From: Hymenobacter tibetensis | GTDB taxonomy: Bacteria > Bacteroidota > Bacteroidia > Cytophagales > Hymenobacteraceae | DNA length: 64,000 nt | Direction of reading: 5' to 3' | NCBI RefSeq assembly: GCF_022827545.1 | Contig: NZ_CP094669.1 | Coordinates: 1,144,001-1,208,000 of the forward strand | Shown: positions 9,072 to 18,352 of the stretch, one piece after another | How positions within the stretch are numbered: position 1 is the stretch's first letter | Layout of the letters: each line of letters begins with the position of its first letter | Made by a program: the position numbers and the translations under genes | The notes under the pieces: model-generated | Told to the model about the DNA's origin: nothing | Databases searched by the model: none | The model's input: the letters and a program-made list of their open reading frames with translations, nothing else

Positions 9072-10241
9072 CTAAGTGGCTGTTGACGGAAAAAAATGCT
9101 GCCTATTGCGGACCATGCGGCGCAGTAAGGGGCTGGCGCGGTATCGGTCTTCGTGGTACTCGGCGTAGAGGTCATCGAGCGTGTCAAGGACGTGAGCAAT
9201 GCCGAGTTCGTCGGCCCAGGCTAGCAGGCCCTTGGGGTAGTTGACGCCTTTGGTCATGGCCAGCTCCAGGTCGTCGCGGGAGGCTACATTGAGTGCTAGC
9301 GCATCAGCGGCTTCGTTGATGAGCATCACCAACACCCGCTCCAAGATGGTGTGGCCCAGCGCTTCGTCGCGGAGGGGTTCGGGTGGCAAGGCGTCGGGAG
9401 CGTAGCTGTAAAAGCCGCGGCCGGTTTTGCGGCCGTAGTAGCCCGCCTCAAACAACCGCTTTTGCGTGAAGGACGGCTTGAAGCGCGGGTCGTAGAAAAA
9501 GGCCGCAAACACCGACTCCGTCACCCGGTAGTTCACGTCGTGCCCGATGAAGTCCATGAGCGTGAATGGCCCCATCCGGAAGCCGCCCAACTCGGTCAGA
9601 GCCCAATCAATGGTGGCTACGTCCGCTATGCCTTCTTCCAGCATCCTGATGGCCTCGCCGTAGAATGGCCGGGCCACACGGTTCACGATGAAGCCGGGCG
9701 TGTCCTTGGCTAGCACGGGCACCTTGCCCCAGCTCTGTACCAGCTCCCGGATTTCTGCCTCCAAGCCAGGCCGCGTCTGGACAGCTGGAATCACCTCCAC
9801 GAGCTGCATAACCGGCGCAGGGTTGAAGAAATGGATGCCAATGAAGCGCTCCGGTTGCTTGCACGCCGCTGCAATAGAAGCAATAGATAAAGACGACGTG
9901 TTGGTAGCCAGCACGCAGTCTGCGCCAACAACCGCCTCTAGCTGCTTGAAAAGCTGCTGTTTTACAGCCAGGTCTTCCACTATGGCCTCCACTACCAGCC
10001 CGCAATCTGCAAACTCCTGCATGTTCTGCGTCAGATGCACGCGTGCAACAGTGGCTTCAAGGGCAGTGGCGGTCAGCTTGCCTTTGTCTGCTAATTTCTG
10101 TAAGCTAGTTGCTATAGACTGGCCAGCGCGTTGCAATGCTTCCGCATTTTGGTCGAGCAAACGGACGGTATGGCCTGCCGTGGCTATTACCTGGGCAATA
10201 CCCGCCCCCATAGCGCCGCTGCCAATAATGCCGATAATCAT
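9072..10241 (-). CDS. paaH: PaaH: 3-hydroxyadipyl-CoA dehydrogenase
   Basis: 389 residues of the 3-hydroxyacyl-CoA dehydrogenase family. The N-terminal NAD-binding domain has Gly7-x-Gly9-xx-Gly12. The segment TNTSSLSI (about 113-120) and IHFFNPAPVM, containing His137, with Glu149 shortly after, give the catalytic pair. One 3HCDH C-terminal domain follows, then a short second copy, making it shorter than the roughly 475-residue E. coli PaaH. It oxidises 3-hydroxyadipyl-CoA to 3-oxoadipyl-CoA with NAD+. Its ATG overlaps the paaG stop by four bases (10238-10241), which indicates translational coupling. Confidence 0.88.
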   Translation of the reverse strand: MIIGIIGSGAMGAGIAQVIATAGHTVRLLDQNAEALQRAGQSIATSLQKLADKGKLTATALEATVARVHLTQNMQEFADCGLVVEAIVEDLAVKQQLFKQLEAVVGADCVLATNTSSLSIASIAAACKQPERFIGIHFFNPAPVMQLVEVIPAVQTRPGLEAEIRELVQSWGKVPVLAKDTPGFIVNRVARPFYGEAIRMLEEGIADVATIDWALTELGGFRMGPFTLMDFIGHDVNYRVTESVFAAFFYDPRFKPSFTQKRLFEAGYYGRKTGRGFYSYAPDALPPEPLRDEALGHTILERVLVMLINEAADALALNVASRDDLELAMTKGVNYPKGLLAWADELGIAHVLDTLDDLYAEYHEDRYRASPLLRRMVRNRQHFFPSTAT

Positions 10242-11023
10242 TCGCCGGTGAAGGTTGGTTTGCGTTTCTCGATGAAAGCGGCCACTCCTTCGCGGTAGTC
10301 GGATGTGTGGCCGGCGCGGTACTGGTAGTCGGCCTCGCAGCGCAGTTGCTGCTCTAGGTTGTTGTGAAACGAAGCATTAAGCAGCTGCTTGGTGTACGCG
10401 AGGCCCTTGGTAGGCATGGTTGCCAGCTTCACCACTAAGGCCACCACTTCATTATCAAACGTTTCGTCGGGGAAGGTCTTGTAAATCATGCCCATTTGCA
10501 CGGCTTCTTGGGCACTTACTTTGTCGCCGGTCATCATCAGTGCCGCCGCCCGCTGCATGCCAATGAGCCGGGGCAAGAAATAGGTGCCGCCGCTATCCGG
10601 AATCAGCCCTATTTTGCTGAAGGCCTGTATAAAGGACGCCGATTCTTTGGCCACCACCACGTCGCAGGCCAAGGCCAGATTAGCACCGGCGCCAGCTGCT
10701 ACCCCATTTACGGCCGCCACTACCGGCTTGTCCAGCTCCCGAATCAACTGCACGATGGGGTTGTAATGCTGCTCCACAATCTCCGATACGCCCGGGCTGT
10801 TCGGGTCCACAATTTCAGCTAGGTCCTGACCGGCGCAGAAGGCTTTGCCAGTGCCCGTTAATAGCACCGCCCGCACCGACGCGTCTTGCTGGCAAGCCCG
10901 CAGGTGCTGCTGCAAGGCCAGCGCCAACGGCTTGTTGATGCTATTAAATACGTCGGGCCGGTTGAGCCGGATAGTGGCTATACCGGCTTCTACTGAGAAA
11001 ACAAGCTGATCGGAAGTGGGCAT
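10238..11023 (-). CDS. paaG: PaaG: 1,2-epoxyphenylacetyl-CoA isomerase
   Basis: 261 residues from the ATG at 11023; a longer frame to 11068 runs into the hairpin repeat and is rejected. It is a crotonase fold with oxyanion segments CAGQDLAE and NGVAAGAGANLALACD. The diagnostic active-site loop GLIPDSGGTYFLPRLIG contains Asp143, equivalent to the catalytic Asp of PaaG. The enzyme converts the ring-1,2-epoxide of phenylacetyl-CoA to oxepin-CoA, the substrate of PaaZ, and in E. coli it also shifts a double bond later in the pathway. Its stop overlaps the paaH start. Confidence 0.9.
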   Translation of the reverse strand: MPTSDQLVFSVEAGIATIRLNRPDVFNSINKPLALALQQHLRACQQDASVRAVLLTGTGKAFCAGQDLAEIVDPNSPGVSEIVEQHYNPIVQLIRELDKPVVAAVNGVAAGAGANLALACDVVVAKESASFIQAFSKIGLIPDSGGTYFLPRLIGMQRAAALMMTGDKVSAQEAVQMGMIYKTFPDETFDNEVVALVVKLATMPTKGLAYTKQLLNASFHNNLEQQLRCEADYQYRAGHTSDYREGVAAFIEKRKPTFTGE

Positions 11024-11062
11024 GGGGTGGAGTAAGTGGGAAAGAGGATTGGAGCTAGAAAA

Positions 11063-11114
11063 CCACAAGAGCTAGCTGCCCAACTCAGGTGAGAAGGAGA
11101 ACTAGCTCTTGTGG
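11063..11114. repeat. Palindromic intergenic element B (paaD-paaG gap)
   Basis: 13-bp perfect arms (11063-11075 with 11102-11114) enclose 26 bases. Read on the minus strand the loop is close to that of element A at 8979-9019: both contain a TCTCA/TCACCTGAG-like core and CTAG next to the arms. It is intercistronic within the paa operon. The arms differ from element A while the core is kept, which suggests compensatory evolution of a structured RNA or a mobile palindrome. Confidence 0.65.
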
Positions 11115-11127
11115 TGCAAGAGGGTGC

Positions 11128-11637
11128 TCAACTGTGGCATTTGAAGTAGTCAAACGGCTCATGGCAGTCGTTGCATTGGTAGAACGCCTTGCACGCCGTA
11201 GAGCCAAACTGGCTGACCAAGTGCGTATTGTCGGATTTGCAGAGCGGGCACCGAACAGCGGTATCCTGGCCGAAAAGGTTGAGTAAATGACCGGTAGCCG
11301 TACCGTCTACGGGTGGGGCAATGCCGTACGCTTCCAGTTTCTCACGGCCTGCTTGCGACATCCAATCGGTGGTCCAGGCTGGGCTGAGCTGGTTGTGAAT
11401 GGTTACCTGGCTGATGCCTTCGGCCAATAGCCGGAGCCGGATATCCGTGGCAATGGTGTTCATGGCCGGGCACCCCGAATAGGTAGGCGTAATCGTCACG
11501 GTCACCGCCTGGTCGTGTACCTGTACGCTGCGCACGATGCCAAGATCCAAGATGCTGAGCACGGGTACTTCGGGGTCGGAAACCTCTTCCAGTAGTTGCC
11601 AAAGGCGCTCTTCGGTTGGAGCCTGCGTTGCTACCAT
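11128..11637 (-). CDS. paaD: PaaD: phenylacetyl-CoA epoxidase maturation/assembly subunit
   Basis: 169 residues. The N-terminal MIP18/DUF59 domain has DPEVPVLSI (21-29) and PTYSGCPAM (51-59). The C-terminal zinc-ribbon-like tail has CPLC (130-133) and further cysteines at 149, 155, 158 and 167. PaaD is required for a functional PaaABCE epoxidase, probably through metal or Fe-S insertion. The length and both domains match the family. Its start overlaps the paaC stop by seven bases, so the two are translationally coupled. Confidence 0.92.
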   Translation of the reverse strand: MVATQAPTEERLWQLLEEVSDPEVPVLSILDLGIVRSVQVHDQAVTVTITPTYSGCPAMNTIATDIRLRLLAEGISQVTIHNQLSPAWTTDWMSQAGREKLEAYGIAPPVDGTATGHLLNLFGQDTAVRCPLCKSDNTHLVSQFGSTACKAFYQCNDCHEPFDYFKCHS

Positions 11638-12434
11638 GTCAGGCCAGGATAGGTGCGTTGCATGTACTGTAGCTCGGCCAGAATGTAGCCCAAGTGCTCG
11701 GAATGCCGGCCTTCCTTGCCACCGCGCTGCATGTAGGCTTGCTGCGGCATAGGTACAGTGGCTTCCGCAAACACCTTCTCCACGTGCGCCGCCATGCTGT
11801 CTTGCAGCCCAGCATAATCAGGAATAATGCCCAGCATTTGCAAGGCCTGCTCGGTGGTGGTAGGAGTGATTAGCTCGCCGGAGTAGCGCCATAAGTTGGC
11901 CACGGCCTTATCGAGGCGCTGGCGGCTTTCGTCGGTGCCATCACCCAGCCGAATGATCCATTCGGAACTCCATTTGAGGTGATACGCCGCTTCTTTCCAC
12001 GATTTCTCGGCAATAGCCGCCAGCCGCTCATCCGAACTGGTTTGCAGCTGTTGCAGGAAATGAAAGTGAAAGTTGTCGAACAGAAACTGCCGCGTTACGG
12101 TGTCGGCAAAGTCGCCGTTGGGCTGCTCTACCAGCAAAGGGTTCTGGTATTCGGTGGCAACGCGCAGAAAAGCCAAGTCGTCCTCGGTGCGGCCTTGGCC
12201 TTCGAGTTCGGCGGCATATTGGTAGAGGCTGCGGGTTTCGCCCAGCAAGTCTAGGGCAATATTTGCCATGGCCAAGTCCTGCTCCAGAATGGGACCGTGG
12301 CCACACCACTCCGAAAGGCGGTGGCCCAGAATCAGGCTGGTATCCGCCAGTTGCAGTACAAAACGAAATAGCTGTTGCCGCACCTCGGGCGCGTAGCCGC
12401 TCAGGGCAGATGTGTCGGATGGGGCGACTTGCAT
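11631..12434 (-). CDS. paaC: PaaC: phenylacetyl-CoA epoxidase structural subunit
   Basis: 267 residues from the ATG at 12434. An upstream extension to 12578 overlaps paaB in another frame and shows no homologous features, so the inner start is used. It is a ferritin-like helical protein with the PaaC pattern LGHRLSEWCGHGPILEQD and later LKWSSEWIIRLGDGTDES. PaaC pairs with the catalytic PaaA subunit in the epoxidase and lacks the iron-oxidising role. It sits 11 bases after paaB and overlaps paaD. Confidence 0.92.
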   Translation of the reverse strand: MQVAPSDTSALSGYAPEVRQQLFRFVLQLADTSLILGHRLSEWCGHGPILEQDLAMANIALDLLGETRSLYQYAAELEGQGRTEDDLAFLRVATEYQNPLLVEQPNGDFADTVTRQFLFDNFHFHFLQQLQTSSDERLAAIAEKSWKEAAYHLKWSSEWIIRLGDGTDESRQRLDKAVANLWRYSGELITPTTTEQALQMLGIIPDYAGLQDSMAAHVEKVFAEATVPMPQQAYMQRGGKEGRHSEHLGYILAELQYMQRTYPGLTW

Positions 12435-12445
12435 GCAGATCAGGG

Positions 12446-12733
12446 TTACATGTGCTTGATGGAGTCCGGTACTTCGTAGAAAGTAGGATGCCGGTACACT
12501 TTGTCGTTGGCCGGGTCGAAGAAGGCCGCTGAGTCGTCGGGGTTGGAAGCGTGCACGTGCTTGGACTCTACCACCCAAATGCTAACCCCTTCTAGCCGGC
12601 GCGTGTACACGTCGCGGGCGTTTTGGATGGCCATAGTTGCATCGGCCGCGTGCAGGCTACCTACGTGTTTGTGGTCGAGGCCTTGCTTGCTGCGGATAAA
12701 AACCTCCCAAAGAGGCCATTCAGATTGTGTCAT
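12446..12733 (-). CDS. paaB: PaaB: phenylacetyl-CoA epoxidase small subunit
   Basis: 95 residues, the normal PaaB size. Family landmarks are WPLWEVFIRSKQGLDHKHVGSLHA at the N-terminus and NARDVYTRRLEGVSIWVV in the middle. PaaB bridges PaaAC heterodimers in the multicomponent epoxidase. It is preceded by a 112-base gap after paaA in which no gene or clear hairpin is visible. Confidence 0.93.
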   Translation of the reverse strand: MTQSEWPLWEVFIRSKQGLDHKHVGSLHAADATMAIQNARDVYTRRLEGVSIWVVESKHVHASNPDDSAAFFDPANDKVYRHPTFYEVPDSIKHM

Positions 12734-12845
12734 CTTACGGATGTACTATACAAAGTCAACTCACGGCTTGCAGCCGCCTGCACGCACCGAAACATTACTA
12801 TATGCTTCAACAAGCGCAGGATGGCGCGTAGGTCCAATGCCGATT

Positions 12846-13811
<966 letters not shown>

Positions 13812-13826
13812 ACGCTGTTAACAAAG

Positions 13827-13850
13827 TTTAACTAACAATCGTTAGTTAAA
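13827..13850. promoter_or_regulatory. Probable PaaR (TetR) operator upstream of paaA
   Basis: A perfect inverted repeat has 10-base arms TTTAACTAAC / GTTAGTTAAA (13827-13836, 13841-13850) and spacer AATC. The size and symmetry suit a TetR dimer. The same core, ACTAA(C/T)-4-GTTAGT, recurs at 15742-15763 upstream of the tetR gene. It lies 16-39 bases before the paaA start, where it would overlap promoter or early transcript. Confidence 0.8.
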
Positions 13851-13894
13851 AGTAAGCAAATTTATTCTGTGGCCCCGAGGCGTGACAAGGGGTC

Positions 13895-14974
13895 CTATTG
13901 GTCGAAGTCCACGGTTACTTGCTCTGAAACCGGCCGAGCCTGACAGGTAAGCACGTAGCCCCTCGCTATTTCCGCTTCTGACAGCGAGTAGTTTACGTCC
14001 ATTTCCGCTTTGCCGTCCACAATCCGGGCGCGGCAGGTACTGCACATGCCGTTTTTGCAGGAATACGGCGCGTCGGCCCCGGTTTCCAGCATAGCATCCA
14101 GAATGGTGTTGCCGTAGTACGACATTTCCAGTAGGTGCGTACTGCCATCGAGCTTCACCGCTACCCGGCTTTTCTTGTCGTCTTCGCCGGCAGTGTGTGC
14201 CGTCACTGGGCGGACTTGCTGCTTACCACTGCCTGCCGAGGTAAACATCTCGAAATGAATTTTCTCGGGTGCTACGCCAGCGCCGGTGAGGGCCGCTCGT
14301 ACCCCATTGATCATTTCCTCCGGCCCGCAGATAAAGCATTCATCAATCTGGCTGGGTGGCAGAATCTTGTCGAGGAACTGTTGGGTTTTCGCCTCGTCGA
14401 TGCGGCCGAACAGCAGGTCGGTGTCGCCTTGCTCGCGGCTCAGAATATGGTAGACACTCAGGCGGCGCAGAAACTTGTTTTTCAAGGCTTCAATGCCCTC
14501 CTTGAAAATAATGGAGTTGCGGCCGCGGTTGCCGTAAATCAGCGTAACTCGGCTGTTAGGCTCCGTAAGAAGCACCGTTTTGATGATGGAAAACACCGGA
14601 GTAATGCCGCTGCCCGCCGCAAACGCCACGTAGTGCTTGGCGTTGTCGGGGTGGAGTTCAGTGTAGAAACGGCCAGCCGGTGGCATTACGTCCAGTTCCT
14701 CGCCCACGCGCAGGTTCTCCACGGCCAGCGACGAAAAACGTCCTTCCGGCACTTTCTTGATGGCTACTTGCCATTCGCCATCCAAAGGGCTGCTGCAAAT
14801 AGAGTACGAGCGGCGCAACTCTTCCCCGTTATGCTCCCGCCGAAACGTGAGGTACTGGCCCTGGGTGAATTTAAAGGTGTCGCGCAGTTCTGCTGGCACA
14901 TCCAGCGCCAGCGTGACGCAGTCAGGTGTTTCCCTGTGAATACGCTTGATTTTGACTTTATGAAAACGACTCAT
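13895..14974 (-). CDS. paaE: PaaE: phenylacetyl-CoA epoxidase reductase
   Basis: 359 residues in the PaaE arrangement. A ferredoxin-NADP reductase-like module comes first, with FAD motif RRSYSIC (54-60), NAD(P) motif GSGITP (121-126) and CGPEEM near 216. A plant-type [2Fe-2S] domain follows, with Cys306, Cys311, Cys314 and Cys344. It passes electrons from NADPH to the di-iron centre of PaaA. Here it is the first enzyme gene after tetR, whereas in E. coli paaE is the last of paaABCDE. Gaps of 83 bases separate it from tetR and from paaA. Confidence 0.92.
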   Translation of the reverse strand: MSRFHKVKIKRIHRETPDCVTLALDVPAELRDTFKFTQGQYLTFRREHNGEELRRSYSICSSPLDGEWQVAIKKVPEGRFSSLAVENLRVGEELDVMPPAGRFYTELHPDNAKHYVAFAAGSGITPVFSIIKTVLLTEPNSRVTLIYGNRGRNSIIFKEGIEALKNKFLRRLSVYHILSREQGDTDLLFGRIDEAKTQQFLDKILPPSQIDECFICGPEEMINGVRAALTGAGVAPEKIHFEMFTSAGSGKQQVRPVTAHTAGEDDKKSRVAVKLDGSTHLLEMSYYGNTILDAMLETGADAPYSCKNGMCSTCRARIVDGKAEMDVNYSLSEAEIARGYVLTCQARPVSEQVTVDFDQ

Positions 14975-15057
14975 GGAATATCAGTTGCCAGCGGGGCGTT
15001 GCCGGTTGCCGGTTTGTAGGATAACCCGCAACTGGCAAGCGGTAGCGCACGACTGCT

Positions 15058-15639
15058 CTATTTGGCTAGGCCATTCAACAGAATGGTTATAATATTTTGC
15101 TCGAGTTCTTCGGCCGAAATGCCCCGGCCGGGGTAGTACCACAACTCCACCCAGCGCACCGCCGACAGGATAGTGAACAAGGCAACCGACACGTTCACGG
15201 GGTGTAGCTCACCGGCTGCAATGCCTTGCTCAAGCAGCGTGGCGAAGCCTTGCTCGTAGCTTTTGCGTGCTTCCTTGAACGCCGTGAGTTTGTCGCCCGT
15301 GAGGTATTTCCAGTCGTTGTTGGCGACTGACACCGCCGCGCCGTCTTCGAGCATCAAGTGCACATGACGCCGGAGCAGGCTTTCTACTTTCTCGGTGTAA
15401 GAGGCTTCCGTTTGCTTTACTTCCGCTAGCTGCGCGATATACGTGTCCGATACATAGAAACAGATGCTCTCTAGTATCTCGTCCTTGGACTTGATGTGGT
15501 TATACATGCTAGCTGCTTCCATGCCTACCTCGCCGCCTAAGTCGCGCATAGAAGTGCCCGCAAAGCCTTTTTCCTTGAAGAGCTTGGCTGCTTCTTCCAG
15601 AATTCGCTGCCGCTGATTGACTTTGCCTCTTTTCGCCAT
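15058..15639 (-). CDS. paaR: TetR/AcrR family regulator, probable PaaR repressor
   Basis: 193 residues. The N-terminal TetR helix-turn-helix (about 10-58) shows the usual pattern: RQRILEEAAKLFKEKGF, then TSMRDLGGEVGMEAASMYNHIKSKDE. The C-terminal ligand domain is all-helical. It stands at the head of the paa genes on the same strand. A palindrome matching that before paaA lies about 100 bases upstream of its own start. Phenylacetate operons are often repressed by TetR-type PaaR proteins that release DNA on binding phenylacetyl-CoA, so this role is inferred from position and the shared operators. The ligand is not visible in the sequence. Confidence 0.82.
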   Translation of the reverse strand: MAKRGKVNQRQRILEEAAKLFKEKGFAGTSMRDLGGEVGMEAASMYNHIKSKDEILESICFYVSDTYIAQLAEVKQTEASYTEKVESLLRRHVHLMLEDGAAVSVANNDWKYLTGDKLTAFKEARKSYEQGFATLLEQGIAAGELHPVNVSVALFTILSAVRWVELWYYPGRGISAEELEQNIITILLNGLAK

Positions 15640-15741
15640 AAGTGGAAATATGCTGTTGTCTACTCTTGTAGTACTGTTCTGCTACAACCATCGGGCGGCT
15701 AGCAAGCCTACTACTTTGGAAGCCAGCAAAACTAGCTTTAA

Positions 15742-15763
15742 AAAACTAATAGGTGTTAGTTTT
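15742..15763. promoter_or_regulatory. Second TetR-type operator, upstream of tetR
   Basis: An inverted repeat has 8-base arms AAAACTAA / TTAGTTTT (15742-15749, 15756-15763) and a 6-base spacer. It is the same overall length and core as the paaA operator, differing mainly in the outer bases and one T/C at the centre. It lies about 100 bases upstream of the tetR start codon, consistent with autoregulation. Confidence 0.75.
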
Positions 15764-15990
15764 CATGTTCAGCCGCCAAACGGCCTCTGCTAGTATCTCG
15801 CATGCAAAACCAATATGGCTGATATGTAGCTGTTTACAAAGCCTTGCAGGAAACACGGTGCCAGCACAGGCATCAAAATATGCATAGCCATGACGGTAGT
15901 ATATAGAAACCAGATTCACTGAAAAGCTAATGTCCGCTGAGCAAGCCAGTGTTGGGTAGGGAAAGACGTTGTTGCCGCCGCAAAAAAAAC

Positions 15991-16019
15991 ACCCCACCAG
16001 AATCCGTTTCTGGTGGGGT
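15991..16019 (-). terminator. Intrinsic terminator of the FAD oxidase gene
   Basis: A 12-bp perfect stem (15991-16002 with 16008-16019) has a 5-base loop. On the minus strand it is followed by an eight-base T run (the A run at 15982-15989). It begins about 28 bases after the oxidase stop. Confidence 0.9.
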
Positions 16020-16046
16020 ATGAAGTAGAGGGCGTAGCGTGCCTGC

Positions 16047-17468
16047 TTAGAAGATCTTTCCTGGGTTAAGAATACCTGCCGGATCAAACACTCGCTTAAT
16101 GCCGCGCATCAGTTCCAAATTTGCTTCTGGCAGCGCAATGCCGATGTAGCCTTTCTGCACCAAGCCAATGCCGTGCTCCCCCGAGATAGTGCCCCCGAGC
16201 TTTACGCACAGCTCGAAGATTTCCGAAATAGGCTGCCGCAAGCCCACGTTCCACTGTTCGTCGTTCAAGTCGCCGCGGATGATGTTGACGTGTAAGTTGC
16301 CGTCGCCGGCATGGCCGTAGCACACGCTTTTGAAGCCATACCGGGCCCCGATTTCCTTGACGCCTTTCAGCAACGTGGGCAGTTCAGCGCGCGGCACCAC
16401 GGTGTCTTCCTCTTTATAGACCGAGTTGTAGCGCACTGAATTGCCAATGTTGCGACGAATCCGCCACAGGTCGTCTTTCTGCGCGGCCGTGTCAGCCAGC
16501 AGGATTTCGTCTACATCGTAGTGCTCCAGCACACCATATACCTGCTCGGCTTCTTTGTAGAGTTGGTCGAGGTCCTGGCCATCCAACTCAATCAGCAAGT
16601 GTGCATGAATATCTTCGGGCAGCGTAAGTGGGATTTTCAAATAGTCGGACGACCACGCAATGGCTTCGCGCTCCATGAACTCCATGCCTGAGGGGATGAT
16701 GCCGGCCCGAAACACCGCGGACACTGCCTCGGCTGCTTGCGCCACTTGCCGGAAAGGCACCAGCATCAAGATATTCTGCTGGGGATAGGGCAGGAGCCGG
16801 AACACCACTTTGGTGATGATGCCCAGCGTGCCTTCCGAGCCCACCAGGAGCTGGGTAAGGTTGTAGCCGGTAGCGTTTTTGAGTGTATTCGCTGCCGTCC
16901 AAATCAGGTCGCCGGTGGGTAGTACCACTTGCAGGTTCAGCACATAGTCGCGGGTAGTGCCATATTTCACCGCTTTGGGGCCGCCGCTGCTGTGGGCCAG
17001 ATTGCCCCCCAACGAGCAGCTGCCTTTGCTGGCTGGGTCAGGGGGGTAGAACAAACCCACTTCCTTCACCGCGTTTTGAAACACCTCGTTTATCACGCCC
17101 GGCTCCACGGTAGCTTGTAGGTTGCGCTCGTCTATTTCCAGGATGCGGTTCAGCCGTTCTGTACTCAACACGACGCCATGGTGAACCGGCAAAGCACCAC
17201 CGCTCAAACCCGTACCGGCCCCGCGGGGCGTCACCGGAATTCGGTGCTGATAGCACAGGCGCATAATTTCGCTTATCTCCTCAGCGTTACCAGGGCGCAG
17301 CACCACATCTGGGGCGAAATGCAAGTCCTCGGTGTGGTCGCGGCCGTAGTCGGCGTATGCGTCGGCGGTGGCAGCAGCCTCAGCGCGTTGCGCGGTGAGA
17401 ACATGAGTTGGCCCTACAATAGCTTCAAAGGCTACAACCAGCTCGGGAGTGAGGGATTGGAAATTCAT
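16047..17468 (-). CDS. FAD-linked oxidase, GlcD / D-2-hydroxyacid dehydrogenase type
   Basis: 473 residues. The N-terminal PCMH-type FAD domain has RGAGTGLSGGALP and later KYGTTRDYVLNLQ. The C-terminal FAD-oxidase domain ends with the substrate and metal motifs HAGDGNLHVNI and ISGEHGIGLVQK. Such enzymes oxidise glycolate, D-lactate or other D-2-hydroxyacids, passing electrons to the quinone pool. No GlcE or GlcF partner is nearby, so a stand-alone D-lactate or 2-hydroxyglutarate dehydrogenase is also possible. It is divergent from the NlpC/P60 lipoprotein, only 53 bases away. Confidence 0.85.
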   Translation of the reverse strand: MNFQSLTPELVVAFEAIVGPTHVLTAQRAEAAATADAYADYGRDHTEDLHFAPDVVLRPGNAEEISEIMRLCYQHRIPVTPRGAGTGLSGGALPVHHGVVLSTERLNRILEIDERNLQATVEPGVINEVFQNAVKEVGLFYPPDPASKGSCSLGGNLAHSSGGPKAVKYGTTRDYVLNLQVVLPTGDLIWTAANTLKNATGYNLTQLLVGSEGTLGIITKVVFRLLPYPQQNILMLVPFRQVAQAAEAVSAVFRAGIIPSGMEFMEREAIAWSSDYLKIPLTLPEDIHAHLLIELDGQDLDQLYKEAEQVYGVLEHYDVDEILLADTAAQKDDLWRIRRNIGNSVRYNSVYKEEDTVVPRAELPTLLKGVKEIGARYGFKSVCYGHAGDGNLHVNIIRGDLNDEQWNVGLRQPISEIFELCVKLGGTISGEHGIGLVQKGYIGIALPEANLELMRGIKRVFDPAGILNPGKIF

Positions 17469-17496
17469 GATTCAAAGGCTTTATGGCTGATTCACG

Positions 17497-17504
17497 TATC
17501 TTTG
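17497..17504 (+). promoter_or_regulatory. -7 promoter box for the NlpC/P60 gene
   Basis: TATCTTTG matches TAnnTTTG exactly. Transcription would start near 17511, which excludes the in-frame starts at 17483 and 17510 and supports the ATG at 17522. Confidence 0.6.
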
Positions 17505-17521
17505 GCTCAATGCGAGAATAC

Positions 17522-18181
17522 ATGACGAAGGTACATCATTCGGCGCACAGACGTAATTGGTGGCCATTATTGATGCTGATTCTACTGAGTGGATTAGCAA
17601 GTTGCAGCGGCTCAAAGAAAGTCAACTACCGGAATGGCCGCTATTACTCGGCCCGCGACATGGCCCGGATAAAAGCCGCTGAACGTAACCGCCGGGGCCG
17701 GGCTCCGGTTTCCAGGTCGAAAACCAAAGCCACCACACCCTCTGGCACGGCCAAAATTGTAACCAAGCGCCGCAGCACGCCACTAAATGCCAGCCGCGAG
17801 ATGGTAACGGTTATTGAGACGGCTCGTTCTTATCAGGGTACTCCTTATAAGTATGGTGGCACTACACGGCTTGGTATGGACTGCTCGGGACTTCTGTGCG
17901 CCTCGTTTGCGGCCATCGATGTGCCCATCCCTCGCTCCAGCAACGAGCAGGCGCTATGGGGCGACCCAGTGAGACCTCAGGATTTGAAGGTCGGAGACCT
18001 GTTATTTTTTGGAGCCTCTCCTGGCAGCAACTCCATTACCCATGTCGGTATGGTAACGGAAGCAACCCCCGAAGGCGTGCAGTTCATTCACTCCTCTAGT
18101 TCTTTGGGCGTTATCGAGAACAGCCTAGAGACAGATTATTATCTGAGCCGCTTTATCAAGGCAGTGCGGCCCCCCTTGTAG
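17522..18181 (+). CDS. NlpC/P60 (C40) cell-wall peptidase lipoprotein
   Basis: 219 residues. A basic N-terminus, a hydrophobic stretch and the lipobox GLASC (Cys28) mark it as a lipoprotein facing the periplasm or surface. A basic linker (about 35-95) precedes the NlpC/P60 domain (about 95-219). The catalytic triad is visible as MDCSG (Cys121), THVGM (His174) and FIHSS (His190). The family cleaves D-Glu-meso-diaminopimelate bonds in peptidoglycan peptides, as in Spr/MepS. The start is set by the -7 box at 17497. It is monocistronic, with no convincing terminator immediately downstream. Confidence 0.88.
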   Translation: MTKVHHSAHRRNWWPLLMLILLSGLASCSGSKKVNYRNGRYYSARDMARIKAAERNRRGRAPVSRSKTKATTPSGTAKIVTKRRSTPLNASREMVTVIETARSYQGTPYKYGGTTRLGMDCSGLLCASFAAIDVPIPRSSNEQALWGDPVRPQDLKVGDLLFFGASPGSNSITHVGMVTEATPEGVQFIHSSSSLGVIENSLETDYYLSRFIKAVRPPL

Positions 18182-18333
18182 GGTTTCAGGGTTGTGCCCT
18201 GCTAGTGTATGCCGATCAAGCACCACCTCGTTTTTCAGGTTGGCATTACACTCAGCACGCAGTAGTCGGAGTTGAGGCATGGCCAGGCCAGCCACTAGCC
18301 GATGCTGGTGCTACCTAAAGAGGTGTTCGTCCA

Positions 18334-18352
18334 TTACCTATTATATAGGTAA
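18334..18352. repeat. Short perfect palindrome, operator-like
   Basis: TTACCTAT and ATAGGTAA (18334-18341, 18345-18352) flank the spacer TAT. It stands alone in the gap, about 370 bases before the receptor -7 box. Function unknown. Confidence 0.35.

Larger units (their letters stand above)
15640..16046. other. Gap between FAD oxidase and tetR: operator plus terminator
   Basis: 407 bases. It holds the second TetR-type palindrome (15742-15763), presumably with the tetR promoter, and the terminator of the oxidase gene (15991-16019). A frame at 15746-16087 crosses the terminator and has no recognisable domain; it is not called. Confidence 0.6.

Noticed and set aside
15746..16087. 113-codon minus-strand frame after the FAD oxidase
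   Set aside because: It runs through the oxidase terminator and the TetR-type palindrome and overlaps the oxidase stop; no family features.
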